DNA from: Agrostemma githago
Lineage: Eukaryota > Streptophyta > Magnoliopsida > Caryophyllales > Caryophyllaceae
Direction: 5' to 3'
Assembly: GCA_958450325.1 (NCBI GenBank)
Contig: OY288250.1
Coordinates: 48,684,898 to 48,748,897, forward strand
Length of the DNA stretch: 64,000 nt
Shown piece after piece: positions 1 through 10,668 of this stretch (within the stretch, counting starts at the first letter, position 1; each line of letters opens with the position of its first letter). Below the pieces are notes generated by a model. That model had not been told where the DNA came from. It ran no database searches and saw only the letters and a program-made list of their open reading frames with translations. Made by a program: the position numbers and the translations under genes.

Positions 1-702
1 CCTTTTTTTAGAAGTTATCATGTATGATTTTATTGTGATGGACATTTTCTTAGTTCATGTTTGTATCCCTTTAGCCATGTGTCAGTAGACTTTTGCGGGG
101 TTAGTATGGGGATGAGATGTTAATCATGGGTGATTAGGGTGAAATTTTGGCGAAAGTGTTGTTTTTGTTGCTAACCTATTGTTTTGCACTCCACATGTTG
201 GTTGATATGCTTGTTAGACTAGTAGTGGCCATGCTATTCTTGCTTGCTTCTTCTTGCTTCTTGGTTGCATTCCTTGTGGTTGAATTCTCATGATGTGTGT
301 AATAACTTAGCATGGGTTTTCGGGTTTGTCTTAGTCACGAGAGTGCAGACTTACCTTAGTGATTAGAATTACAGCGGCACCTTCGTTTCCCCTATTCGCT
401 TATTCCATCATTGAACCCGACCTAACCCTACCCTTTCCTTATTGAATTCTTTGTACCTTTAGTCATAATCATCTTTCTCGTTATTGCTTTATTTTGCTTA
501 GTATCGCGTCCTAGTGATTATTCTAGTTAGTCGATCTTTACACCAATTAATCTTCTCCCTCGTTTCCTTAGAACTTAGTCTAGAGTTGTGCATTCCCTAT
601 TTTGAACATCGTCCTTGTGGAGACCGACCCTACTTGCCCTAGCTACCTTGCTTACGTTTGTCGGATTATTTGGTGGTAGGACTAGGACAATTCCGTCCAT
701 CA
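1..702 (+). repeat. Athila-type LTR, 3' part (5' end outside window)
   Basis: The stretch ends in CATCA and is followed, after a few bases, by an Athila-style primer-binding site, so it is the 3' part of a 5' LTR. Near its end it has a motif (rich in CTTGTGG..GACC..ACTTGCCC) that is also found at the ends of the Athila-type LTRs near 42,980 and 49,220. The start of this LTR lies outside the window. Confidence 0.75.
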
Positions 703-705
703 ATT

Positions 706-723
706 TGGCACCGTTGCCAGGGA
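706..723 (+). other. Primer-binding site, tRNA-Asp type
   Basis: TGGCACCGTTGCCAGGGA lies 3 bases after the terminal CA of the LTR. It matches the Athila-lineage primer-binding site (TGGCGCCGTTGCCGGGGA class), which is complementary to the 3' end of tRNA-Asp. Confidence 0.8.
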
Positions 724-826
724 CGGTGTGTTTTAGACTTTGTTTGCTTATACTAGACTTTCTTCTCGTTTGTTCTTCTTTGTCTGTCTTTGTTTCTTGT
801 GTGTGTGAGGTTTATTTCCCTCTTTC

Positions 827-847
827 CTAGTGCCCAAAAAGCACTAG
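827..847 (+). other. Leader hairpin shared with the Athila-type non-autonomous element
   Basis: CTAGTGC, then the 7-nt loop CCAAAAA, then GCACTAG gives a perfect 7-bp stem. The same hairpin and flanking bases recur at 43,199-43,217 in the leader of a different, non-autonomous element. That suggests a cis-acting RNA element such as a packaging signal; the function is inferred. Confidence 0.6.
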
Positions 848-1195
848 ACTTCTCACGTTTGCTCTTAAGTCCACAGTTTATGCCCAGAGATGGAGACCAT
901 CCTCTTCCTTACAACCCATATCCGGAAAGTTTTTTTCGAAACCTTCGACAAAGAACGGTTTCTAGATTGAGAGGTTCCCAACCGGGTACAAACCACGATT
1001 TTGAGCAAAACTTGGAGATCGATCTAACTCCCCACCTATAGAAGCCACCGAAAGGACCTTCCTAAATCCTTTCGGCACCCCTATATCAACAACATCTCAA
1101 ACTACATCACCTTCCTATTCTCCACCTTCTTCACCTCCCACATCTCCAACCACATCACTTCAAGTTCTACAGCGTCATCTCCCGTCAATCCAATC

Positions 1196-1945
1196 ATGCC
1201 TAAGTTCACATCACACTCTACATTTACCGAAGACGTTTTGCCTGGTCCTACGACTCTACCGGCCGCTTATGGTGGAAATTTTGTGGCGAAGATGCAATGT
1301 ATCCAACTCGTTGAGAGGAACCAATTTAGTGGCTTGCCCACCGAGGATCCGCACCAACACATGGAGACCTTTTCGGATTATTGTGACGCTATATCGCAAA
1401 CGGGAATTACTTAAGACCAAATTCGGTGGGTTCTTTTCCCCTTTTCTCTAATTGGTAAAGCGAAACAATGGCTCAAAGGCCTTAACAAGGCGGCCTTGGG
1501 TGTTGACACTTGGAAGAAGCTTGCTATAGCCTTTTATAAAAAATTCTATCCCCCCGAGAAGACTAATATGTTGAGAGCTTCCATCACGGGCTTTCAACAA
1601 AGAGATGAGGAAAGTCTGTATGAATCTTGGGAAAGGTTTAAGGCCTTAGTTCGCTCTTGGCCACATCACGGGTTGTCCGAGTGGTTCCTAGTTCAACAAT
1701 ATTGGAACGGCCTATATGAAGACTCAAGAGCTATATTGAATATGGGGCCTAATGGGCGGTTTACGGAAGTCGAGGATAATGAGACTTGGGCACGAATTGA
1801 AGATATGGCGGTCCATAATTCGCAATATAGTCGACCCCGTAAGGCTAAAAGAGGAGGGAGCGAGGCATGAGATTGATACCATTACTCAACTTAGTGCCGA
1901 TCTTGGTGCGCAATTGAAGACTCACATGAAAACTAAGAGGTTTCA
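1196..1945 (+). pseudogene. gag: Athila gag (capsid region), broken
   Basis: The reading frame from 1196 encodes a plant retrotransposon Gag. It has the signature FSGLPTEDPHQHMETF, then LFPFSLIGKAKQWL, a block starting WKKLAIAFYKKFYPP and the QRDEESLYESWERFK block typical of the retrotrans_gag domain. An in-frame TAA at 1412-1414 interrupts the frame; the same frame then continues to 1870. After about 1860 the homology (RHEIDTITQLSADLGAQLK) moves to another frame, so there is also a frameshift. Homology stops at about 1945, and no protease or RT follows. It is the remains of an autonomous Athila element whose leader matches that of the non-autonomous copies at 42-49 kb and 59-64 kb. Confidence 0.8.
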
Positions 1946-2457
1946 TTCCTCAACTCTCTTGGTTTTCGAGCACAAAAACCGTCTTTTTACTATCACTACA
2001 AAGATTTACTTCCCAAAATTCAAAGATAAATCAAATAAAAAAAATATAAAAACATCAAAACAAAACCACAAATTTAACGTCTTTATCTTGACGCCCGAGA
2101 CGGGTTTTTGTAAGATATTTACACTAAGATCATATCTAGACAGTGCACGGAGTAGGTTATCATGCACACTACTCCACATACTAGATAAATGGTGATAAGA
2201 AATAAACATTAATGCACACCATTCAATTAAAATGAGATTATAATCATGGAAGATGTAAGAAGAAGTCGGTTCAAACATATAAGAGATGTCAATTCAAGGC
2301 TCAAAACATGAAGGATTGGGCACATTGATAATAAAATGAGTATGGACGAAGTCAAAGTTATGACAAGGGTTAGGCAAAAGTTGGTTCATTAAAGGTACTA
2401 GGGGTATAGCTATGTCAAGAAGAAAATCGTCACACACTCATCACTCATAGCAAGTGA
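1946..2457. other. Unassigned AT-rich spacer
   Basis: No coding sequence or terminal repeats are recognised here. It lies between the truncated Athila gag and the gag start of a minus-strand element, and is probably decayed internal sequence of one of them. Confidence 0.4.
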
Positions 2458-2629
2458 CTATCCACCTAGGCTCAAGTCCTCAACATCACTTTCCCCCTCG
2501 TTCTCCTCATGCATGACAAAGTTCCCAACCCTTAAAAGGATGAGGGTGAGTATAGATGAATTCCTCCAATCTATCATAGTATTTATGAAACGGTTCACCA
2601 CAAAATTGGGGGAAATTGAGAGTAGCCAT
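2458..2629 (-). pseudogene. Gag N-terminus of a minus-strand Athila-like element
   Basis: Reading leftward from the ATG at 2629, the protein begins MATLNFPQFCGEPFHKYYDR and soon hits a stop. A second frame continues with an acidic stretch to 2458. The position, about 170 bases inside the primer-binding site at 2803-2820, fits the start of a gag gene. Nothing recognisable follows downstream. The Gag assignment rests mainly on position. Confidence 0.45.
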
Positions 2630-2802
2630 CTCAACAAGTGATAAGAGTGAAAAAACACACCAAATAAACAAAAACACAAAAACACAAAGGTACAAGAAAA
2701 ATACAAAACAAAACACACAAACGATCAAACGCACAAAAAAACATAAATCTAACAAAGATAAACACAAAGTTCACTCAAACAAACGAAATCTAATAGTCGC
2801 CA

Positions 2803-2820
2803 TCCCCGGCAACGACGCCA
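2803..2820 (-). other. Primer-binding site, minus-strand element
   Basis: On the minus strand the sequence reads TGGCGTCGTTGCCGGGGA, 2 bases after a CATCA LTR end. It is the same tRNA-Asp class as at 706. Confidence 0.75.
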
Positions 2821-2822
2821 TT

Positions 2823-3277
2823 TGATGAGAAAGATTTTGCCATATCGTCAATTTGCAAACCTTATCATGCAAAAACATTTATAATACCCAAAACTAGCAC
2901 ACAACAATGACGTAGTATAAAGCAAGTAAAGGGGTCGAACCACAAGAATGGAATTACTCTACTAAATAATATAAGAACGATTAAACAAAGCCTAACCGAG
3001 CTAGAAAAGTGCTAAACAAGACACGAAAATAGAAAACTAACCTAAACACAACGAGATGACATGAAATTCGGACCATGTAGTCCAGACGCCCAAAAACACC
3101 CGTAGACAAAAAATCAAGTCAAACCGACAAGTCTAAGGTATTGACTGAGTCAGATGTCTAAGGACAATGTCATACAAAAGGCAAAATAAAGAACAACAAC
3201 TATGCTAAACATAAAGGGGGGGATTTTGATAGGTTGGTTGAAATGTTGAAAACACAAGAAAAAGAGAAGGGGTGAAC
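2823..3277 (-). repeat. LTR of the minus-strand Athila-like element (outer border uncertain)
   Basis: On the minus strand it ends in TCTCATCA next to the primer-binding site. It contains CTTGTGGTTCGACCCC, a version of the conserved LTR-end motif seen in the other Athila-type LTRs. The outer border is unclear because a copia LTR begins at 3278. Confidence 0.5.
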
Positions 3278-3666
3278 TGTTAGGAAGTAAGTGTCTATCA
3301 ATTGTCTTTTTGGATCTCGAATTGACTTGTGACCTGAATCTGTTTAATTAAGGAGGTTTCCTAATTATATCTTATTGATTAAAGTTTCCTAATCAATATT
3401 TGAATATCTGACCTAGGGTTTCCTATTATATAGGGTTTCCTAATCTGTTATTTATGTTTAGGTTGAGAGTATTATATAAACTCTCATACCCGTACCCTAA
3501 TAGTTATTATATCAGTCTGAAATCTTTAACCTCTTCTCAAGTTAATAAAACTATCTCCTTCTTCTGCCCGTGGATGTAGCTAACAGGTTGTTAGTGAACC
3601 ACGTAAATCTGTTTGTCTCTCGATTTTACATTCTTAATTTGTTTGTCTTTATCTTCTGCTATAACA
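3278..3666 (+). repeat. Ty1/copia LTR
   Basis: It begins TGTTAGGAAG and ends ATAACA, and a copia primer-binding site follows 3 bases later. A TATATAA box at 3474-3480 sits inside a perfect inverted repeat (GAGAGT .. ACTCTC). The U5-like part has the GTGAACCACGTAAAT motif common in plant copia LTRs. Confidence 0.7.
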
Positions 3667-3669
3667 AAC

Positions 3670-3681
3670 TGGTATCAGAGC
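3670..3681 (+). other. Primer-binding site, initiator tRNA-Met type
   Basis: TGGTATCAGAGC is the standard plant Ty1/copia primer-binding site. Confidence 0.9.
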
Positions 3682-3699
3682 TTTAGGTCTTTATGATCT

Positions 3700-4117
3700 A
3701 TGAGAAAGATATCTGAGATGAGCGTTAAAATTGAGAGTTTTGATGGAAGGAATAGTTTTAGTCTGTGGCAGATCAAGATGCGGGCGTTGTTAAAACATCG
3801 GGGGACGATGGGTATCACTCGTGAAGAAGAAAGACGACACAGTCACCGCTGAGATGGCCGTTCTAGAGGAGAGTACAGTCTGTCTGATGATATCATCACT
3901 GAAAACGAAGGAAGATAGAATTAGTAGTGGTAGTACTGATAAACAGGTGGAGCGGCAAGTAACTCTTGATGAGAGTGAAGCAAAGTCTGAAGATCAACCA
4001 CTACAATCTGAGTCCAAATCTGAACCATCGGGTTCTTCATTACCAGTTCAGAAGCAGCAGAGTTTTTTTACCAACCATATCTTAACTTTTAAGGAAATGT
4101 TAGATATCAATATATGA
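3700..4117 (+). pseudogene. gag: Copia gag fragment, frameshifted
   Basis: The ATG at 3700 opens a frame with the copia Gag start: a phenylalanine-glycine rich segment, SFSLWQIKMRALLKH, then a stop at about 3853. A second frame covers the KKKDDTVTAEMAVLEE block and an acidic serine-rich tail up to 4117. The paralogous copy from 5060 shows the order these blocks should have. The tail after about 3900 does not match copia Gag well and may be a join. No zinc knuckle, integrase or RT follows, so only the 5' end of a copia element remains. Confidence 0.65.
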
Positions 4118-4324
4118 TTTTATTCTCTTCATATGGATACTCTCATCTATATATATCGGTGTACTTTTGCAAAAAGGTTTTGATAAAAGTCTTGGCTAAT
4201 AAAATCGTGTTTCATTGTTTTTATTTCTTGGAAGTCATATAGTTGCTTTATTCTCTCTAGACAATTGAAGTGTATTCCTAGCTAGAGAAATATTGTAAAC
4301 TTAAGTCGAGTAAGTATACGAGTC

Positions 4325-4532
4325 GAGTAGTGGTTTACTCATCGAACGACTAATCTCGTTCACACCTTGAACGCTTCACATTGTTCAACCACCGAGGGCC
4401 TCATATCCCTCACACCGAAGGCTTAACATCCTTCATATTTGGGGGATTAACATCCCACAATCCGAGAGCTTAATATCTCTCAAATCGTGTGCTTCACATC
4501 ACTCTCACCATCACGATTAGAGTTAATCGTGA
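4325..4532. repeat. Array of eight to nine short hairpins, 23-26 bp period
   Basis: Successive units have different stems but a similar loop (CTTAACAT-like). Stem pairs and start positions are GAGTA/TACTC 4325, GAACG/CGTTC 4344, TTGAAC/GTTCAA 4367, GAGGG/CCCTC 4394, GAAGG/CCTTC 4417, GGGGG/CCCAC (imperfect) 4441, GAGAG/CTCTC 4464 and GTGTG/CACTC (one mismatch) 4487. A final 9-bp stem TCACGATTA/TAATCGTGA runs 4511-4532. Left arms start 23-26 bases apart. Confidence 0.85.
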
Positions 4533-4570
4533 GAGTATTTATTTGGGAGGTAATCTGTAGTAGGTACTCT

Positions 4571-4578
4571 TATAAATA
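4571..4578 (+). promoter_or_regulatory. TATA box of the copia LTR
   Basis: TATAAATA lies 38 bases after the last hairpin of the array and just before the GTGGACG motif of the LTR. Confidence 0.6.
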
Positions 4579-4797
4579 AAGACACCGGTGGACGTAGGCT
4601 TTTCAATTGGGCCAAACCACGTTAAAATTGCTCGTGTTATTTACTTTACGCAATTTAATTAGTTTTTCTATTTCCTATACTTATACTTTTTAGTAGTAAG
4701 TATAATAGAAAAAAAATCGTTTACTTCATTTTATTAGCCGTACTCAATACATAATATTATATTACACCTTTCACAATAAGGTTTCAGATTAATTTAA

Positions 4798-5035
4798 TGT
4801 TAAATTTTCGAAAGAGACGATAATACTCTATTAACCCCCTCCCCCTCTCTAGAGTATTATAAAGGGTCGCTAGATTCTAAAATGATATCAGTCTAAAATC
4901 TGTAATCTCTTTTCAAATTAATAAATTGGCCGTGGACGTAGCTAATAGTCTAACACGTTGTTAGTGAACCACGTAAATATGTCTGTCTCTTAGTTTTACG
5001 TTCTTATTTTTCTACCTTTCTCTTCTGTCATAACA
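4798..5035 (+). repeat. Second copia LTR, 3' part
   Basis: It ends CATAACA next to a primer-binding site at 5039 and matches the 3' half of the LTR at 3278. A perfect 11-bp inverted repeat (ATAATACTCTA 4820-4830, TAGAGTATTAT 4850-4860) covers the TATA region. The left border is a guess. Confidence 0.55.
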
Positions 5036-5038
5036 AAT

Positions 5039-5050
5039 TGGTATCAGAGC
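5039..5050 (+). other. Primer-binding site, initiator tRNA-Met type
   Basis: TGGTATCAGAGC, identical to the site at 3670. Confidence 0.9.
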
Positions 5051-5059
5051 TTTAGCACT

Positions 5060-5640
5060 ATGAGAAAGATGCCTGGGATGAGTTGTAAAATCGAGATATT
5101 TAATGGGAGGAATAGTTTTGGTCTGTGGCAAATCAAGATGCGGTCATTGTTAAAATAACAGGGACTGTGGGCGCCACTCATGAAGAAGAAAGATAACACA
5201 ATCACCGTTAAGATGGCCCTTTTGGAGGAGAAGGCACATTCAACGATCTTGTTGTGTCTGTCTGATGATATCATCAGTGAAATGACAAAGGAAGAAACTG
5301 CGGCGGGTCTGTGGCAAAGGCTTGAAAGACTATACATGACGAAGTCGATCTTTAACCAACAAATTGCTTTTGAAGCAACATCTATTCAGTCTGAGAATGC
5401 AGGAAGGTATGCCTCTCCGATATCATCTCGATCAGTTAAACATAATATTGTTAGAACATCGTAATATTGATGTTAAAGTAGAAAATGAGGATGCCGCAGT
5501 AATTCTGTTAGTATCCACAACCCAATGATATCTGTAGTTACTGTAAAGAGAACGGACATTGGAAATCCGATTGTCCCAAGAAAAAGAATCAATAGGATAA
5601 ATCTGGTACTGCTGTTATAACAAATGTAGATTCTAAGGAA
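5060..5640 (+). pseudogene. gag: Copia gag with zinc knuckle, broken
   Basis: From the ATG at 5060 the frame gives the copia Gag start (block NSFGLWQIKMRSLLK), then a TAA. The frame from 5180 continues with KMALLEEKAHSTILLCLSDD and GLWQRLERLYMTKS, which are diagnostic of copia Gag (UBN2/gag-polypeptide family). At 5533-5577 a CCHC zinc knuckle is visible (CSYCKENGHWKSDCPKKK). Several stops and frameshifts separate these pieces, and homology ends around 5640 with no integrase or RT. Copies at 3700 and 5060 in the same orientation suggest two related, truncated insertions or one rearranged element. Confidence 0.7.
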
Positions 5641-5644
5641 AATG

Positions 5645-6073
5645 ATTATGCTGTAGTTACGGAGAGGGTCACAGATTATCCTGATGCATGGATGATTCGC
5701 AAAAAATAGACCTTCATTTTAGGCTCTTTTTACATTCATTTGGGTTGATCTTATGGTTTATTTCACTCATTTAAAGTGTTGTTATATTTTAGCACCCATT
5801 TGTATTTTGTTGTCATTCCTTAGCTTTTATACATGTTTGTTGGTTTGGATGACACATCTTAAGTATTGATTTGAAAGTGAAGCTACCAAAGATGTCGAGG
5901 CCCTCGAACTGGACAATTAAGTTAGCCAGGTCACCTATAGTAGTGCATCTTCCTTGTAGCAAGACCGTGCTTAATTGAATAAAGAAGCCACAAACATTGG
6001 AAATCATCAAAGGAAGATAGGAATGGGCAAAACCGGTGTGGAGATCACCAGGCGCAGACTACACCAGGCAGGC
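5645..6073. other. Unassigned sequence
   Basis: No repeat ends or coding match is recognised. Short open frames on the minus strand look accidental. Confidence 0.4.
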
Positions 6074-6275
6074 TGTAACACCCCTGATTTTATAAATTAA
6101 ATTAAATTAAAGTTGTGTTCATATTTTTATTTTGTCTACGATTTAACTCGTAATTCTTAAAATTATTATAAAATGAATTTGTCGTTTAATCGTTTAAAAC
6201 TCCTAAAATTCTATTTGTCTCGAAAACTCTTCTTATATTTAAAACATATTTTTATTTCTGTTTCGATTTATTTCA

Positions 6276-6769
6276 GGGTTATTTCATGGGAATAATACCA
6301 ACTATGTGTGTCTTAAAATAATCCAAACTATACATAATTTCATTTTAATATGAACTACGCATTCATTAATATCGTTTTGTTGTGTATGAAATTATGACTT
6401 GCTATTATAGGTCATAGTGACTTGTTGTAACTTTCTAGAGTTTTATTAGTTCCGTTACAGTCATCGTGAAAGCCAAAATAACAATAAAAATATTTTTTTT
6501 CATAGCTTCTATAAGACTAAATGCAAAAGAAATAGAAGATGAATTTTCGGAATTTTTTTTCAATGGCCGAAAATGAACACGAAATGTAAATAAGAAGAAG
6601 AAGAGTTAGAGAAAGAGTTGAATAAGGGAGGTTCAACAGGTAGTCAGTCGGTTACTCATAGCAAAGCGAGGTTGATGAAGACATAATTCGTATTAAAATG
6701 AGATTACGTATAATTTCTATTAATTTAAGAAGCACACACATAGTTAGTATTACTCTCATGAAATAACCC
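6276..6769. mobile_element. MITE with 36-bp TIRs, GGGTTATTTCATG family
   Basis: The left end GGGTTATTTCATGGGAATAA and the complement of the right end agree over about 36 bases with few mismatches. The flanking 9-mers (TTTATTTCA and TTTAATTTA) agree at 7 of 9 positions, a decayed 9-bp target duplication. The first bases match the element at 25,571, so both belong to a Mutator-like MITE family. Confidence 0.8.
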
Positions 6770-7333
6770 TTTAATTTATACATTTAATTTAATTTTTATC
6801 GAAAGACTATTTTGGCGATTTAAACTCTAAATTCTTTTTATTTATTTCTATTTAAGCTCGAATTTCTATTTTCGACTCCAAGCTCATTTATTTTAAGTTT
6901 TGTCAAAACATCTATTACCTTTCCTCGAGAAATCAATTTAATTCACTTTATCGAAGATTTATTATTTATCGGAAAATACTATTTCCTCGTCTAATAATTT
7001 ATTTCTATAAACTTTATTTTTGTCGCGAATACAATATTTACTCATTTTATTAGACGGCCTGATTATTTATTAATTTTATTGACTTGATTTTAATTGAATT
7101 TGTGGGTCAGTCAATTTATCGTTACGGAATTCGTCTCCTACCAGAATCATTTAATTAATCCGTATTTTTTTAACCCACTCTTATTTGGCTGATTCTTTTC
7201 CACTGTCCTCCTCTACGTTCATCCTACTTATTACGTTCTTCCCCTCTTCCCTTCTTTTGTTGATTCCACCCCTTCACTTTTTCCCCATCATTTATCCTCT
7301 TTAATTCTTACCTCTTCCCCTGGCATCCTCCTC

Positions 7334-8284
7334 TTGGTCTCACATTTCATTTTCAATCTTCTGAAATTTCCCTTCTTCTCTTCTTATTTCTTTTGTTGCA
7401 TCGTTTTACTGTGTGCTGCTTCTCATGTCATAATGTTGCTGCTGTCTTTTCTACGCCCGATTGGTGAAGGTAGCCTCCCTTCCTTCTTCTCTCTCTGTTT
7501 TCTTCTTCTTGTATTCATCCTTCTCGCTGTTGTGGTTCTTGTTGTGCATGTTTTGTGCTACTCCTGCTCGTCCTCCTTCTTCTTAATCTTCATCTTTCCG
7601 TCTTTTCTTATTGATGTTGTTGTTATGGTTCGATTTTACGTGCTGCTATCGATCATTTCTAATGCTCGTCTTCTACTTCATTTTCTGTCGTTGCGTCGAT
7701 ACTATTGCTCAGTTTGTGGGTCGTTACTGCTGCTGTTCTGTTATTGTTACTGTTGTTTTGTTTTGTTTCCTTTGCAATTGTTGTTCGCTGCTGCATGGTC
7801 GTTGTTCTACTGTCGTCTTGCTCTTCTGTTCCCTCTTCTTATTTCGCCCTACTTTTCTTCTTCTTCGTTTAATTTCGTTTTGCCATCGTTGCTGGTTTGG
7901 CTGCTGTTGTTCGCATTTCAATGGTGTGTTACCGTTGTTATGTTTCACTACTGCTTTTGTCATGTTTTGGTTTTTGTACTGTCACCTCTACTGCTATGTT
8001 GCTGTCCCTGTATGCTATTGCTGCTGCTTTATCTTTCTGCTGTTCGTTGTACGAATGTGCGTATCATAGCACGTGTATTGTTGTTGCTGTGCTATTCGGT
8101 GTTAGTTTTGATGTTTCGTTTGCTGTTGTTGTTGCGTCTCGATGTTGTTGTTATCATATCCCTGATGATCGTGGATGTTTATGTTTTTCTACTCCGTATT
8201 CTCATTATCAATCTTGTTCATTTTTGTTTCGTGAAGGCCTCGAAGTTTTACTGAATCGGCTTTCAAGTTCTATGGTTAGAGCAT
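7334..8284. other. Pyrimidine-rich tract with an unlikely long ORF
   Basis: The plus strand is strongly T/C-rich here, and a 306-residue frame made mostly of Leu, Phe, Ser, Cys and Val runs through it. The composition follows directly from the base skew. A second plus-strand frame is also long, and no domain is recognisable, so I do not call a gene. Confidence 0.6.
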
Positions 8285-8365
8285 GATCTAATCAAGAAAG
8301 GCAAGTTCGTGATCGCTCGGATATCGGCTAAAGGTAACTTTAAGACGTTGCTCGGTATTATATTA

Positions 8366-8418
8366 CTCCCTCCGTATCTATATGTTCGTCCACTTTCAAT
8401 ATAATACTCCTCACATAT
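8366..8418. mobile_element. Stowaway MITE, left part (split by the Retand-like element)
   Basis: It starts CTCCCTCCGTATC after a TA, the Stowaway TIR. Its right part is at 23,490-23,527 and ends GATACGGAGGGAG. The two parts join across the CATAT target duplication to give a MITE of about 90 bp. Confidence 0.75.
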
Positions 8419-9223
8419 TGTGGACATGACATAGGTCCACCCCGACGCGGCCACGCGCGGGTTTGGGGAGGCGAATGAATCTCCATATGGGATGGTCAAA
8501 TTGAAATTTAAATCCAAGTAGGAGTCGCCACCAAATTTTGTGGTTATTCGGAACCATTCGAGCCCACTCTATGTCGTAGTGGGCCGTATACAAAATACGG
8601 CCCATTTCCGATGTCAGAGTTTATTGGGCTCGCCCCTTTGCATTACGATACCGATACCGACATTATCGGATACCGTGTATTGAATGACTCTCGTTGCCAA
8701 TGGATTCGGACATCCGGAAACCATGGTTCTGAGTAAGGGGTGAGGGTACGTGTTGGGAAGTTCACTAAGAACACCCAACCCCGCCCGCACTTAGCGGCCT
8801 TTACTTAGATAAAGTTCGTTTTTGGTGTACACGGGTTAGTTCGACGGTTGAATGATATGCAAACATTATTTTCCTAAGCATGTGAGAAAAATAAACTGGG
8901 TTGCTAAGTCGTTTAATGCATGTTAAACTAATAACGTTGAAGTTATTTTAGTATGTGAAGTCGTTTTAGTCTAATAAAACGATAAAAGCATGTGAGAAAA
9001 CGAGTTAGTAACGATTGAATAATTTGAAAAAAGACGTAAAGAAATAATATGCATGATTTTTAGAAAAGTTTTATGACACGTGATGGATTAACACGTGTTG
9101 ACCGAGGTCGAAAAAAAAGGTATTTATCGAAATATGTCGCGAAAGTCGCTTTTTATGTAAGATTCGAAAAGAATAAAAAATAGAAAAGCGAAGAAACGAA
9201 AAAAGAAGACCCGACGAACCAGG

Positions 9224-9266
9224 CCACCGCGCGAGTCGCCTGACAGGCGCGCGACTCGCGTGGTGG
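9224..9266. repeat. G+C-rich hairpin in the LTR
   Basis: Arms CCACCGCGCGAGTCG (9224-9238) and CGACTCGCGTGGTGG (9252-9266) pair at 14 of 15 positions. The same structure is kept in the other LTR near 21,830. The surroundings are AT-rich, so it stands out. Confidence 0.8.
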
Positions 9267-10069
9267 TCTGTCGGGTTTTTTTTATTTGTCGAAAATCGTC
9301 AATTTTTATAAATCGCGTACAAATATGGATTAATTTATACCCGATTCATATTTTCGAAATTCGTCGTATTCGATATTTGATTATGAAATCGATATCGAAT
9401 AGTCGGAATGATTTTAGAAAAGGTTTTTTAAAAAAAGTTTGTTTTGAACGAAAAAGTGAAAAAAAGAATTTGAACGAAAAAGATGTTAATTCTCTACGCG
9501 TTTAAAATCGTCGAATTTTGTTAAAAAAAAAAGATGTAACAATTTTATTGGCATCAACGAGAATTAATTAATTTAGTTCTTGTTAGATACGATATTCGAC
9601 TAAAGAATCGATATCGTATTTTAAGAACGTTATAAAAAATAGTTTTTTTTAGTATCGATTATTAGAAATAAAAAATATGTGACGAACGACCCATATTAAA
9701 ATACGAAACGACCGACGACACAAAAAAAAAGAAGAAAAAAACGTGAGAAGGAGGGAGAGAAAAGAGAAGAGTCGGGTTTGATTTACACCCTCAACCTACA
9801 TGCTTCGTTTTCTCGGTATAAGGCTCGTCGGACGGTGCTTAGGTACAGGAGCGTCGAGATGATGCGGATGAGTTAAGGTGTGGTGCGGTTTTTGGACGTG
9901 TGAGGTGACGGATTCAGCCGGATGGTGGGGTCGTGTTCGTCGGTATTTTAATAGTATTTCGGTACTTCTTCGGATGTGTGTCGAGACTTTCTTTGAATTG
10001 TTTTTTGTTGGACGAGTTTGTGAATAATTGATGTGTATTTCATGTGTCTTTTCTGTGTTGTGCAAGGGA

Positions 10070-10078
10070 CTATTTATA
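10070..10078 (-). promoter_or_regulatory. LTR TATA box (3' LTR copy)
   Basis: TATAAATAG on the minus strand, in the direction of the element's transcription, is conserved in both LTRs (also 22,886-22,894). Confidence 0.7.
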
Positions 10079-10668
10079 GGAGAATTCCCGACCTTGGCTT
10101 AGGAGAAGTAGTTGGATTGGAACTACCACTTAGGATAGGAAACGTAGGAAGTCGAGAGGAACGTAAATTCCGTTGCTTGGTGGGGAAGCAAGAATCTTGG
10201 CTGGTTGGGGGGTTTTGGCCGAGTATTTGGAGCTCGGTCGGTATCTGATTCGGTTTCCGGATAGAATTCCTACTTTAGATCGAATTCTATCCTTAAACGG
10301 ATTTGTTTAATATTTTTTGAAGCTGATTTTTGTAGCAGTTGGAGGCCGAATCAGCCACGTGAAGTGTCACGGCTGATTCGCGTGTCTAGGGAATATTTTT
10401 GACCGGGTTTTGACTCGGTCGCTAAAAGACGGTTTTACCCCTGGTGTCAGAATCGACCCAAATTAGTCTCATTTGACTCGAAACGACCCACTGGGTCTGG
10501 ATTTGAGGTTGGTTTTGTAAGATATGTACTCCGTAATAAGCCTAAACCAAATGTCCATCATTTCGAGCCCATATCCGAGTCCATTAAAGCATGTTCGCGT
10601 CCTATCATCATCGGGTGTTTGGTGGGCCCTACTATAGACACCTGGCGGTCAAAATGTGGGTGTCTACA

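Larger units (their letters stand above)
4118..4797 (+). repeat. Copia LTR remnant with hairpin array
   Basis: It contains a hairpin array (4325-4532), a TATA box (4571-4578) and then a GTGGACGTAGGC ... AACCACGTTAAA segment typical of the R/U5 part of plant copia LTRs. The ends are not clear and there is no primer-binding site after it, so it is a solo or partial LTR. Confidence 0.55.
6074..8365 (+). repeat. LTR-like sequence starting TGTAACACCCC
   Basis: TGTAACACCCCT is a common 5' end of plant Ty3/gypsy chromovirus LTRs. The stretch is AT-rich, then pyrimidine-rich, and would continue after the nested insertions at 23,528. No matching second LTR or primer-binding site is visible, so this is only a possible LTR. 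Confidence 0.35.
8419..10668 (-). repeat. 3' LTR of the Retand-like element
   Basis: It is 2250 bp and pairs with 21,009-23,484. On the minus strand it opens with a terminal hairpin: TAGACACC, a 16-nt loop, then GGTGTCTA (plus-strand 10,635-10,642 and 10,659-10,666). It also has CGAATCAGCC/GGCTGATTCG (10,347-10,380) upstream of the TATA box and a G+C-rich hairpin at 9224-9266. Confidence 0.92.

Noticed and set aside
4325..4532. Possible CRISPR array
   Set aside because: Regular spacing invites the idea, but there is no constant repeat with unique spacers; stems vary and loops are similar, in a plant LTR.
7334..8254. 306-residue open frame
   Set aside because: It arises from strong T/C skew, other frames are also open, the residues are nearly all Leu, Phe, Cys, Ser and Val, and no domain is visible.
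9796..10065. Open frame conserved in both Retand-like LTRs (also 22,606-22,881)
   Set aside because: Both LTRs are copies of one sequence, so conservation is trivial. The frame lies just downstream of the TATA box in a leader region and has no recognisable domain.
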